DNA from: Polytrichum commune
Taxonomy: Eukaryota > Streptophyta > Polytrichopsida > Polytrichales > Polytrichaceae
DNA: 64,000 nucleotides
Reading direction: 5' to 3'
Assembly: GCA_950295325.1 (NCBI GenBank)
Contig: OX485803.1
Coordinates: 58,483,554 to 58,547,553, forward strand
The notes beneath the pieces are model-generated. The model searched no databases and was not told the DNA's origin. It saw nothing but the letters and a program-made list of their open reading frames with translations. The position numbers and the translations under genes were made by a program. The number at the start of each line of letters is the position of its first letter. The first letter of the stretch is position 1. Shown here in pieces: positions 32,736 to 43,585 of the stretch.

Positions 32736-34490
32736 CTGCCAATACGGAAGTTCAAATAAAGCGCTCAAGCGCTTCACGCCTGTCATGTGCACAGGGTCGC
32801 TCTTCGCTCCTTTTGTGCCACCAAGATCAAGGTATGACTGTCGCCATGCAGCGTATTTGATGACGTCCAAACCAGTAACGTGTTGGGGCCTCGTCCTGTG
32901 CTCACGTTGCCTGTTAAACCTGGTGTTTCGGCGATATGGATGATGTCGGGCTAGATATCTGCGTATTCCACCAAATACAATCTTCGAACCTTTGGTGCTG
33001 CGATCAGGACGCAAGTCACCTGTCTTTGCGGAGCGACCATCCGTGTCGGGGCCACAACATGGACAACCTTTATATCCCTTACAACAAAGGCCGGAGATGA
33101 GCCCGTACGCTGGAAAATCCGATATTGTCCACATCAACAATCCCTTCATGTTGAAACGCCGGGACCCTGGAGGCTGGGAGAAATCAAGTGTTGGTACGCC
33201 ATGCCATAGTTGCTTCAGCTCATCCAACAATGGCCGTAGAAATACATCTATGTTTCCATCGTTCGGTGAACGCTTCCCCGAAATCAATATGCATAGTGAG
33301 ATGAAAAATTTCTTTGTGACAAACCAAGGCTCCAAGTTATATATAAGGATCAGCACTGGCCATGTGGACCAATTTGTGTTGCTCAACTTGAATGGATTGA
33401 CACCATCCAGTGCCAATGCTAGCCGCATGTTTCTCTTCTCCATGCCAAAGTTGTCGAAAACAGCGTCGTTGTCGATGTGCTTCCAGGCGGGACTATCAAC
33501 AACTGAACGCATGATGCCGTCTTCACAGACATGTTTTGGGTAACCAGTCAACATGCCGGCAATCTCCGGTGAACACCACATACGTTTCAGCCTGGGTATT
33601 AGTGGAAAGTGCCGAATCACCTTACTCGGGATAGAGTTTGTGCCCTCCATCCAACGTAACTTTGAACAGGTGGGGCAGACGTTTAATTCTGCGTGGTCGC
33701 CGTCGTAGAGCACACATCCGTCCGGACATGCATGGATGTTGTTGTAGTTCATGCCCAACTTTCGGATGGTCTTTGCCGCTGCGTATTGACTGCGTGGTAG
33801 CTTATTGCCCTCAGGTAGCAAGTCTTCCGACAAGTACCGCAGCAGTTCGGAGGTGAAGTTGTTGCTGACACCAAAGACGACACACATGTTCATGATGATG
33901 ATTGTGGCCGAGACAACGCTGCACTTTGAGCCCGTGTACAAAGGAGTAGTGCACTTCCTGTAAAGTTCCTCTAACCCCTGCATGGTGTCGGATTCCATGT
34001 CGTCCTCCACATCCATGTCGGGTTCAGCCGCGAACTCCCTGTGCAGTGCGTCGCCCTGGTCCAGAGCCTCCATCACCTGCCTGTGGACATCATGGTACTG
34101 GTCGAGTGGCCGCTCCGCACTACCGAGTGGATCTGAGCTCTGGTCATTTTCGCCATCTTCAGGGTTACCCTGGACGTCTGGGTTGGCGTCGACTATGTCG
34201 TCGTCATATGACATGTCATCCACCCAGATGCCCCCCGGAGGGTATCCTTCGGGGGGGTCACCTCCTATGATTGACTTTGTCAAGAAGGGGTCTCGGCCAA
34301 CCGCAGTGTGATGCTCCCTGACAACATAGATGGGTTTACGCAGGCCTCCGTGACAATTCACACACGGGCATGGGTAGGACATTATGTTATGCTCTGTTGC
34401 AACGCGAAGCTCCGTCTGCAGGATGAGGTCGCCAAGGGAAATATGTCATTGAGTGCGTCCGTCTTCCGTAATTTGGATGTGAGCACCGCA
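32736..34490 (-). pseudogene. tnpD: CACTA-2 tnpD exon 1, transposase-associated and Tnp2 domains
   Basis: The longest transposase stretch in the window. From 34382 the frame is open: 'CPCVNCHGG' (zinc cluster), 'GRDPFLTKSIIGGDPPEGYP', an acidic linker, then the Tnp2 core with 'ACPDGCVLYDGDHAELNVCP', 'VIRHFPLIPRLKRMW', 'RLALALDGVNPFKLSN', 'WTISDFPAYGLISG', 'CPCCGPDTDGR' and 'RRYLARHHPYRR'. Comparison with CACTA-3 shows the protein once began upstream: the same frame continues to about 34490 ('LGDLILQTELRVATEHN') but has a TGA at 34448-34446 where CACTA-3 has arginine, and no start codon matches. Translation from 34382 would lose about 35 residues. Confidence 0.85.
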
Positions 34491-34640
34491 AGGCCGTGAA
34501 TCTGGATCCATGCCTTGTTATCCCAGCGGCCTTGGAGTGTCGAGCTATCATCAATTTCCAACGACTTGGTCTCGCAAGACAACAATCCTTGAATGGTCAC
34601 TATATTCTTTCATAAATTGCAGTTGTGATCAAAGTGCATG
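34491..34640 (-). pseudogene. Possible captured coding fragment upstream of tnpD
   Basis: A minus frame reads 'MTIQGLLSCETKSLEIDDSS' and 'GRWDNKAWIQ' at 34600-34500, then runs into the damaged start of CACTA-2 tnpD. It has no counterpart in CACTA-3 and its composition looks protein-like. I do not recognise the family. It may belong to the same capture event as the MAGO exon. Confidence 0.35.
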
Positions 34641-35271
34641 ACCAGGAAGTGACTCACTTAAAGCCCAGTTTGTAATGTCTCAGGGTTTAGGTGTAAATAT
34701 TACAATTATGTCTTCATATGTTAGGTCCCACCTTTGGATCTTCAAAACTGCCACTGCTTGCACCTTTTACTCCAATCACCACCAGGAAACACTCATTAAC
34801 AAGATAGCACCTCCTAAAGCTTGCCTTTAGAACCTAAATTGGCTTGATCTTGAAATGCAGACCAATAAGGGAGAACACAAAGCACTTTAGGTCATGCAAG
34901 TTACAAATCGGCATCAGCACCAACTACCAGAATTTCCAGCACAGTTGACAGGTTATTTGATCAAATCAGGCTGCTATGATCATATATGTATGTATGTGTA
35001 TGTATGTGTGTGTATGTATGTATGTATGTATGTGTGTGTCTGTAAATATAACTTTTATTTTATTTTGAAATTTTCATCCCTCTAATACATAATATTCTAA
35101 GAAGGTTGCAGCACAAAAATTTATAGTTACATGCAGGCAAATACATCATATCACTGCTTCAATCTTATTACATGAGTTTGTAAGAAGCCCTTATCTCAAA
35201 AAAATGAGAACATCTTGCTGCCCAATCACATCTGCTCAAACTTATCACATACAAGCTTTCACAAGTTGTAC
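34641..35271. other. Non-coding, with (TGTA)n microsatellite; possible captured intron
   Basis: AT-rich DNA with a TGTA/TG microsatellite at 34986-35040. Its composition differs from the GACATC-rich introns of the rest of CACTA-2, so it may be intron sequence carried along with the MAGO exon. Confidence 0.4.
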
Positions 35272-35454
35272 CTGCACAAGACAGTAGAAAATTCGAAGAC
35301 CCTCAGGATCTTTGCTGCTCTGTACATCAAACGAGAGCCGTTTGAGAATTTTGGAAATAGCGAATGAGATGTGTTCATTTCCCATCACAATCTCCAGCTC
35401 TTGTCGTCCATTTCTGTCAGGCTCTGGCCAGTTGTTTACATCTTCCTTCAGAAT
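35272..35454 (-). pseudogene. MAGO: Captured exon of MAGO NASHI (exon junction complex core)
   Basis: A 183-nt minus-strand exon between an acceptor (GCGCAG) and a donor (CAG then GTACAA). It encodes the most conserved part of Mago: '[14 protein letters not shown]', '[15 protein letters not shown]', then '[15 protein letters not shown]' and 'CLVQ'. Mago pairs with Y14 in the exon junction complex in the nucleus. The middle ('[11 protein letters not shown]') departs from the usual short 'TTSKIGS'-type segment by two extra residues. Only this exon is present, with intron sequence on both sides, so it is a genomic fragment and not a retrocopy. It lies between the divergent genes of CACTA-2, as expected for gene capture by a DNA transposon. 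It cannot make a full Mago protein. Confidence 0.88.
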
Positions 35455-36217
35455 CTGCGCCAATCACATACGTTTCACCAGGACCAATTATGAAATGGAA
35501 ATCCTAAACTGGAGAACCTTCATCAACTCCCCCCTATCTACAATGTAAGTTGTCCCAACTAGTATGCTGCACATGTTGGAGCGTAGGGGTCTCAATGTGA
35601 GATGTGATCAACTTTGAATGGGGCCCCTGGAAGCTGATGAAACAATATGCTATTGGCCATTGGTTCTTTTAACCTTCTAGGTTGTGGATAGTCCCCCTAA
35701 GCAAATAGGCAAAAGGAACCCCAAGTAGGTCTTTCACTGCAGCACTTACATGGTTGACAATGGAAGGCCGTTGCCAAGCAGGTTAGTCGCGACGACACTT
35801 ACATGTTGCTGAAATAGAAGTAGGCAATTGCGTTTACACATGACTCAATGTCTTTTCAATCAGGGTTCACCTGCAACAATTAATCCTGATTTTAGAGGTC
35901 AATTCACAGCCCACTAAGGCCCACCCAGTCTCCCTCATTGACCATATTGAGTTGATATACACAGGCCTCATCAACTAATGGCAGCTCTGCTTCGCGACGA
36001 CTAGACTTTGATGTATCAACTAATGTCTACGCAGACATCCATAACGCTACAACAACAACATTTACAATGTCATGGGCGACGTCTAAGATGACGTCCCGTA
36101 TTTCAAGCAGGGGGGCATCCACACTCCACGTGTCCCATGTTATGTGCACAAGTGTGTTGAAAACGCTACTTGAGGTACGTGAAAGCTATGAACACAACAG
36201 TATAGTCGGGGCCAGCT
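35455..36217. promoter_or_regulatory. Region upstream of CACTA-2 tnpA
   Basis: No gene is seen. From about 36040 the sequence regains the family's motif-rich character ('gacgtctaagatgacgtccc'). The switch at about 35560-36000 may mark the edge of the captured segment. No TATA box was assigned. Confidence 0.35.
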
Positions 36218-37498
36218 GTGACAAACCCTAGCTCTCGGTCTTCCAGTAGCGATAGATTACGCCGTAGAATGGGGACGCATTTACAATCCATCACGGAGCC
36301 TACACACTTGCGAGAGGTAGAAAATGCTGCACAAATACAGTCGGTGGGGGTGGGAGTCACAGAGGCAGCACTGGATGTTTTCAGTAATTTTGTGCAGCAC
36401 ATTCTCGCAAATGTAGCTCCTCCAAGTGAGACCACCCTCAACGTGGAGGCCCATAACCCACAACCGCGGCGGAGCAAGCGGTTTGCGACCCGCCAAGAAG
36501 GAGAAGCCAATTGTCCGCTCACACTGCCCGCGCCCCCACAGCCTCTGGTACGATCCACAGCCAGCGTGTCGTGCAGCGATGGGCTCCAGTTAGGGTTTCA
36601 TCTTCTCCACGATCATAGGTCCAACCTTTGGTCCGCGGTCATGGGTGCCCGCAAGTGGGCATGAGTGCCCATCATCGCCATTATTTGTAGGCAGCTGGAC
36701 GTCGGGAGCTTCCCACCCATGTTGTCACGGATGTCCTGAGTGCCCTCAGGAGTGCCGCCGCCACCAATTGCATCTCGTCACACTTGTATCCCACCATTGC
36801 TTGTTGGAGGATTGTATATACCCACTCCCCTGTCCCACTGCAGTAGAGTGCTCAAGTCCTCCGCATCAACTCCCTGATCGCCATTGTTTCTTCAATTCCT
36901 CCGCTCCCTCCCCGCATTCCATCCGCTGCTCTCTCGCTTGTTTGTGTTTGGTCTTACCTGTGAGTCTCAGGTCGCCTTGTGTGTACATCGCTGCCATGCG
37001 GACAGCTCAATTTGCGGGTCCTTCTAGTTGTGTCTCCACCTCCACTTCAATTGCTGATAGCTCGTGTGTTTGTCGTTGCAGGTGCGCGGCGAAGCCTTCG
37101 TCCCCTGGCGCGTTCCTCGCTTTAGAATGCCGAGACGATCAGGCTCCAGGCTGAAAAGGGCAAGATCCCCACCGGGACACAGGGTGGAGGAGAGTTTCGA
37201 CTGCGGAGGTGAAGAGCCCGCCACCGAGGACGAGGAGCGGGAGCGCAGAACGAAGCATCGGCACGACCCTCGCTATGCTGCTCGCACCACAAAGGAGAAG
37301 GCCGCGGCTCGAACGGCGCCCAAACGAAAGCGGAGGGTTGTGGACCTCTCGTCAGGGGAGGAGGAGGAGAAGACATCGGAGCGAGGAGAGGACTTCGACC
37401 TCCAGCAGGACTTCAGGTAAGTTCCTCCTCCCTTAATCATCATGGACAACATTAAAAGTTTTCAAGTGTTCACGTTTTCAAAGTTTTGTAAGTTCTCA

Positions 37499-37546
37499 AA
37501 GTTTTGATGTCTGTTTTGATGTCTGTTTTGATGTCTGTTTTGATGT
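37499..37546. repeat. 12-bp tandem repeat x 4
   Basis: The unit gttttgatgtct repeats four times in tnpA intron 2. The unit contains the family's GATGTC word. Confidence 0.85.
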
Positions 37547-38597
37547 CATTTTTTATGTCTCTTCAAAATAATAGTAAATCATCTTCAAACCATACCCTAA
37601 TCAACATGGATGACTTTAAAAGCTGCACATTGTAGGGAAAAATGCAAGACCTGCAGCCAATATCAGAACACAAGAAATGTACATAAGACTTTCCAGCCGT
37701 AACGTACCTTAGCTTGTTATCAAGTATTCCAAAGTTTTGAGCTCCGTGAGATGTTTATAGAATAAAACGAGATTAACTCCTCTTCTCAACACAATCCTCG
37801 GCTCAGAAAGAACTAGTCTGTAGGACCTGCAAATTTGTAGGAAGCAGAGAACGGACAAATTGCTTTGACCGACTAGCAACAGCGTTGGTCTGGGCCCGCA
37901 GTATTTTCCAACGAGTCAAAAGAAACCAATTCAAGGAAGCTGAAACTGAAGTGTCCACGTCAAGTTTCAAAGTTTTGCCGTCTCTTTTGATCTCTGTTTT
38001 GATGTCTCTTTAAAATATGAGGAATTCCTCTTAAAGAAATTCCTCAATCAACATATATGACTTTGAGAAGTGAGATTCTGGAAAATAACAAGTCCAATCT
38101 AAAGTACCAGCCAAAAAACACCCTAAACTCCGCAAAAAAACTAGGCATGATAGGACGTGTGAGAGCGATACTAGATCTTTTCAGCAATTCTACGTAGGCA
38201 TGTAGTATTTTCCAAAGACTCAGAAGAAACTAATTCAAAGAAGCTGAAATTGAAGTGCCGAAGTCCAATTTTCACGTTTTCAGAGTTTTCAATGTTTTCA
38301 AGTTTTGAAGCAACAATATTGTCAAAGTTTTGTCATCTTCAAGGATTTCGCCGTTTTGAAGTTTTGAAGTATTTCAAAGTTTTGAAGTTTTCAAAGTTTT
38401 CAAAGTTCTCAAAGTTTTCGCAGAGTATCAAGTTTTCATGTTTCCAAGAGTTCAGGTTTTCAAATTTTCCCAGTATTCAAGTTTTCACGTGATTAGTTAC
38501 AATACCAGCTGGCCATGGGATTAGAGAGATGTTCCGTGTAGACAAGTCTTAGATGGGTTCTCCGTCAGCTCTTACAGAAGTTCGGAGCACGGGGAGG
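37547..38597. other. CACTA-2 tnpA intron 2, low-complexity part
   Basis: Diverged '(t)caaagtttt(g/c)' words fill 38270-38490. No coding signal is seen. Confidence 0.5.
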
Positions 38598-38986
38598 TCA
38601 CTTCATTGTCAAGTTGACACCACGTGCGAACAAAATTTGCTACCCCTATATTACATGCCATATATAATTTTAAAATTTATGATATTTTTTCTACATATAC
38701 ATAACCATTGATAGTATCTTTTGTATATTTTTTTGAAATTTTTAGTCATCTTTATTTTTTTTAGTAATTGTTTTAGTTCAATTTTGTGTCATTCTAGTTA
38801 GAAATGGTATGTTTTATGAAAAAAACAAATCATCAAATTTAGTTACCACTTTTGGCTATGTCATAGGTACTATGTATATCTACTCATGAAAAAAAATTGA
38901 TAAAATTTTGACCCATTTTGGTGGTGCAACTTACCAAAAGAAGATTTTTTTGGTCGCACGTGGTGTTCAACTTGACAATGGAGTGA
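38598..38986. mobile_element. MITE with about 38-bp terminal inverted repeats in a tnpA intron
   Basis: The left arm (38598-38635) starts TCACTTCATTGTCAAGTTGA and the right arm read inward from 38986 starts TCACTCCATTGTCAAGTTGA. Both continue through 'CACCACGTGCGA' with one indel. The interior is AT-rich with no coding capacity, 389 bp in all. I found no convincing target duplication, so the superfamily is not assigned. Confidence 0.75.
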
Positions 38987-39521
38987 TCTACCCGTGGTTC
39001 GGAGCGACTTTTTTTCTACACGCAGTCAGGTCCGCATGAGTATATCCGATTACAAATTTGGCTCTAGGCTGTGATTTCAGCCATGGCGCATTGACTTGTA
39101 AGGTTGTCAGAGTTTTGCCAAATGCACAAAGCTTAAGGGAAAATCACATGTCCTGCAAGTTGGTGTCCCTTTCTGTGCACAACGCTCGCTGAGAGGTAGA
39201 GCAGACCCAACACATAGAACAAGTTTCTTGATTCCAATAAAACGGTGTAAGTACATTCCAATTTGCCCTTCAGTACCTAGTCCAGAGCAATTTGGTATCA
39301 CCGAACAGCTGATTAATGGCCAAATTAGCTTGTACTTGTAAATTATGCTGTAATTGCCATGTTCCGTAAAGATTCGACCAAATGCAGTGTTACTCGATGC
39401 AATGCGTATCATGAGCATTGCATCCCGTACATAAATTTCTTGGCCCTGATCGAATAGAGTTTCGCATATGCCTCATTTGTATGCATGCCTGACTCTTTGG
39501 CACTCGCCTGTGTTGCATCAG

Positions 39522-40211
39522 CCGCGGCTACGACACACACACGGGCGAGTCGGATGGCAACGACGACGACCAATACTCGGAATCATTCACGGACGAGGAC
39601 GACACTCTTCATCGGGGGCGCTGCATGAAGACACACACGCACACCGAGGACATGAGGAAGCCCGTGTTGGTGGATTCCAAGGGCATTCCTTATGGCACTA
39701 TGAAGAAGGTCTTGGAGCAGGAAGTGAAGCTCTTGGCGAAGGACCTCGACCCCCGCTACAGCTGAGAGGGCCAACCCCAACACGCCAAGGATCGCTTCTT
39801 CAAGCGGGTATATGCAGGTATGTACTCGTCCGCCACGCCATACCCCTGATGTCCATAATTACATCGAAGGAAACGTCTAACTTAACATCCAAGATGTTTG
39901 ACATGACGTTTGTTGCGTACCCAGAGTGGGAGATCAAGGGGAAGGGCAATGGGAAAAAAATCGATGAGATGTGGTTCCAGAAAATTGTAACAAAGGTCCT
40001 CATCAATTGCCGATTCCGACTTGGGCGTTTGATAGACACTAAGGCCCCTAAACCCCCGGAGGTGTCAACTGAATGTTGGAACGACCTTGTGAAATGGCGC
40101 ACCTCCGAGTTGTCGAAGAAGAAGTCGGCGCAGATGCGGTCGATCTCACGACGGAGGGCATCAAAGGCATCTCAAATGCAGTCCCTTCGAGAGGCTGCCC
40201 TTGTCAGGCTG
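39522..40211 (+). pseudogene. tnpA: CACTA-2 tnpA core exons 3 and 4
   Basis: Exon 3 (39522-39817) starts after CATCAG in the same phase as CACTA-3 exon 3 and ends at GTATGT. It contains the TGA at 39763. Exon 4 (39925-40211) lies between CCCAG and GTGAGC and is open. Together they carry the region alignable between CACTA-2 and CACTA-3 and, more distantly, with the CACTA-1 core. Confidence 0.72.
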
Positions 40212-41656
40212 GTGAGCACCCCTTCACACATGTCTTTCCACATGCAACATGGACGTTGTTGTAGATGTTCGATTCAGCGTGGGCACATGTTGGTGATGTT
40301 TGGTCTGATGTCCCTTGTCCATTTATGCAAACGTCTTCTGTGCTCCAGAGCATACGGCTTCAACGAGAGCCGTTTGAGACGGAGATCATCGAGGAAGTGG
40401 AGAAGGAATACGCACGATTGGAGGCGGAGCGGCTCGGCGAAGAGGAAGGGACGGAAAAGAACATTGCAGATATGGCAACGAGGATGGAAGAGTTGGAGGC
40501 GAAGCTCGATGCGTCAAACGAACGGCTGGAGGCGAAGATCGATGCGTCCCAGTCGCGGCTGGAGGCAATGTTCCAGCAGCTTCTAGCGTCCAGAGCACCT
40601 ACCTCCTGCACCCCCCCGGTGTCCCCGAGAGACAACCACGGTGTCGGAGTCAGCGTCTTGCTGCCAATCCTAGCTGACGGGCGAAGGAACAAAGCGAAGG
40701 AGAAGGAGGTTGTTAGCCCTGAACTAACCATGCAGGTCGGAGAACGTGTTGCACAATCGGTTCATACTGAGGGGTGTGCCGAGGAGGCGGCAAAGGAGAA
40801 GGACAAAGACACGACTCCATCACCGGGCGTGGACACTGCGACAATTGGGGCTGGGCCAAGTTCAATCGTGGGGCCCAGCCCTAAACTAACCCCGCAGGTT
40901 GGAGGACGTGCCTCGCACCCAATGGCAGGTTCGGGTTGCACATCGCCGAGGACACATCTGGAAGAGATGCTTACATCCACGGTCCTCGACACCGCTGCAA
41001 CCGAGGCCGGGCCAAGTTCGGCAGTGGCCCCTGAGCAACCCGTGCAGGTATTGCAAACATAGGTAGCATATATTCCTGGTAAGCACGGTTTACAATCTGA
41101 TTTGATGAAACACGTAGAACAATGGTTGTAGATGTCGCTGAGAATAACTGTGGACATCCCTGGAAACGCTAGAATGTTTTTTTGACATCCTGGTAGACAT
41201 CTGTTTAAACGGCCCCAGGCAACACACCCTTGGCAAGCTGAGTTGGATTCACGTTTTGCAGTGCTTGCATATGTGTTGCATTTTTAAGATCAATGAGTCA
41301 TGTGTCCATTACCGTGCATGCCCAGTCAGCATTGTCTGTCACTGTTCCATTGGCTACGTCAACCATAGCTAGGTGCTTAAATGCATGTCCAGGATGCGGT
41401 GGAAACACTCTTCGACAACGTTGGTCTTCCCCCACGGCAACCTGCACTTCCTGAGAAGACACAGAAAACGGTAAAAGTTGTCGGCCTCTCAAAACCCAAA
41501 AAGGCCGATTCACAGAAGCCCCCAGGCTCCTCAAAACTGGCAGGCCTCTCGAAACCTGTGAAGTGCGTTGCCAAGGTCGGGAAGTCAACAGGAGCCGAGG
41601 CGGTGAAGAAGAAATCTGGTCGCATTGGAAGCGCCAACATTGAGAGCTCACAGTGA

Positions 41657-42975
41657 AATCGCAGTTAGTTTGCACCAATGTGTAGAGGGAGGGGCAGTGT
41701 TAAGACTGCATTATCCAACGGGACACTGCATACTCGGTTGACAATGTTAGATCGTCACTATCGTTGACGACTGCTGGTTTGGATATGGTAGGATTTTCGA
41801 GCAAACATCGACCTGTTTTGGTGGCTAGCAGAGAGAATCAAACTTCAAACTCTGCACTTGAAATGTATCGTGGCACTTAAAATGGAAGTCCACTTTGGTA
41901 ACTATAAGCCCCCTTCTTGTTATTTCGTTGTCTTGCTGGAAATTGGAATGTCGTTATTCCAATATGTGTTATTTCGGGTACATTCAGCATAACATCATTG
42001 TAATAAAATAAAAACATTGCGAACATCATGCGACACATCAAAGATAACGACATATGATGTCTCACATAATGACATGATCATGTTGCTGAAAATATGTACA
42101 TGTCCCAATAGACACCTCCCACGACACTAATGAAACCTTGAAGAATGTTTCTCGCGACCACCTTGATATTCTGTCAATGTTCGCACAACGCTGTGCTCAT
42201 GCTCACTGAGCCTAACGGATGCTCTATATGACGCCTTACAAAACGTCATGGACAACCTTTTGCATGTCTCCATGGACGTGCATTGATTGCCCACGACATC
42301 TTCAATGACATTGAGTATGCACATGTTCATAGCTTAAAGACACATGGTAATCACACGAAATGTTTATCGTGTTGTCCACGCAAACAACTCCATTCTATAT
42401 GCTTTGAATATTGACATTTAATCTACATGCGATAACGTCAAATTGGACATACACATTGTCAACACATGCATCCTAGCAAACACCCCTAAACCACATAGAA
42501 TGTCTGCCTGAACACACATGTGTTGCTCGGGACATCAAAATGAACACACCCTAAAACCCCAAATCAACCAAAATTTTGCCGACATGGCAACCCACGTCAT
42601 CGCCCCGTCACAATCCACGTAGGATGCCACAGTGGCGACGCGAGATTCCATTGTCGCCACGTCATATTACACCATGGCAGCTTGTGATTTTGGCGGGACC
42701 ACGTCATCAGAAACGTCAGCAAGGAGCCGGATGAAATAATTTACATGTGGCATTGCCCGTCCAGGAGGGCTCTGATGTGGCCCCCACGTGGCACCCACAT
42801 GGCACCACTTCTAAGCACCCTAACGCATGTTTCATCACGCACGTTAAGGTAAACATTGTCTATGTTTAGTGCAATTTTGGCCACGTTTTTGCATGTTTCG
42901 GTTGATCGAATTTTAGGTGATGTTTTTGTGGACATCAAGGCCGTTTTTTTAAACATTTTTCCACGTTTTTTGGAA
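41657..42975. other. CACTA-2 right subterminal region
   Basis: No gene is seen. The words GACATC, GACATG, ATGTCC and GACGTC are frequent in both orientations ('ggacatc', 'cgacatg', 'aacatcatgcgacacatc'). They fit a subterminal binding-site array for the family's TnpA-type protein. Confidence 0.5.
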
Positions 42976-43005
42976 CATCACAAAAAACACCGGTTTCTTA
43001 TAGTG
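42976..43005 (-). repeat. CACTA-2 right terminal inverted repeat (30 bp)
   Basis: Read inward it starts CACTATAAGAAACCGGTG and is followed by the CCT target copy at 43006-43008. Confidence 0.92.
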
Positions 43006-43008
43006 CCT

Positions 43009-43585
43009 CCTGCTGATCTCAATTTTTGACATGTTACCTTCTGTCACTCAAACCTCATGACGGGTGAACAAGTGGAATTATATATGCTAACTTCCGGATT
43101 ATTGTAAAGGAACAGGTTCCCAGAGTGAGATACAGTCGGGACTCTATAAGTGTTATCCCTATAAGCGTTATAATTTCATATATGCTAAGAAAACTTTACT
43201 CCCCTACAGAAACACAATTGGTAAGACTAGTAAGTGTTATGTGTTAAGTGTTATAACATGCTCTACTCCCTTCTTTGTTCATTGCACCTCTATAAGTGTT
43301 AATTTTGAGAAAACCAAGGTAATAATATATGAGAGCATACATTTTAAACATGTAATCACATTTATCCCATATTCTTTGTGAAAAAGTCAAATATTCTCTC
43401 TTAATTAGAGGTCCTTCCTCTTTGTCATATGATAATGAGGTGGGTGACATGATGAATGCTCATGAATACCTTAATTATGAGATTGAGTTTGATTTAAACA
43501 ACCCCTATGAACCTACTGATGAAGAGTTTTTGGATATGTATTCCTCATAACATCAAAAGATTGATGTTGATGTTGATGCTGTTGA
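43009..43585. other. Spacer between CACTA-2 and copia; possible pogo-like terminus
   Basis: At about 43131 the sequence 'tacagtcgggactctataag' followed by repeated 'aagtgttat' resembles the start of Tc1/mariner (pogo-type) elements, which begin CAGT at a TA target. A short frame at 43441-43550 is acidic. No matching right end was found, so this is at most a fragment. Confidence 0.25.

Larger units (their letters stand above)
36218..41656 (+). pseudogene. tnpA: CACTA-2 tnpA-like gene (Transposase_24 type), broken
   Basis: Predicted exons: about 36218-36600 (basic, 'NPQPRRSKRFATRQ'), 37126-37416 (basic and acidic, 'KRRVVDLSSGEEEE', GTAAGT donor), 39522-39817, 39925-40211, 40349-41047 and 41393-41656. 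Exons 3-4 hold the core shared with CACTA-3: 'LLAKDLDPRYS', 'EGQPQHAKDRFFKRVYA', 'WEIKGKGNGKKIDEMW', 'KVLINCRFRLGRLID' and 'WNDLVKWRTSELSKKKSAQM'. Exon 5 has a coiled-coil stretch ('MATRMEELEAKLDASNERLE'), and exon 6 is Lys/Ser/Pro-rich and ends at TGA 41654-41656. A TGA at 39763-39765 replaces the TGG kept in CACTA-3. The first exon's limits and its link to exon 2 are uncertain. The gene is divergent from tnpD. Confidence 0.72.
22183..43005. mobile_element. CACTA-2: complete CACTA transposon, 20.8 kb, with nested gypsy element
   Basis: The left end starts CACTATAAGAAACCCGTG at 22183. The right end read inward from 43005 starts CACTATAAGAAACCGGTG, and the first 30 bases agree at 29 positions. 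The flanks carry a CCT target duplication (22180-22182 and 43006-43008). The divergent gene pair is tnpD (minus, 34490 to 23350) and tnpA (plus, 36218 to 41656). Removing the gypsy insertion leaves about 13.6 kb. A MITE sits in a tnpA intron and a MAGO NASHI exon sits between the genes. Both genes are broken, yet the ends are nearly perfect. Confidence 0.93.

Noticed and set aside
34046-34311. Open frames opposite tnpD exon 1 in CACTA-2
   Set aside because: Antisense shadow of an acidic linker; Ser/Pro-rich composition is the mirror of D/E-rich coding.
43131-43300. Complete pogo/Tc1-type element
   Set aside because: Only a left-end-like sequence is visible; no inverted partner end or transposase was found before the copia remnant.
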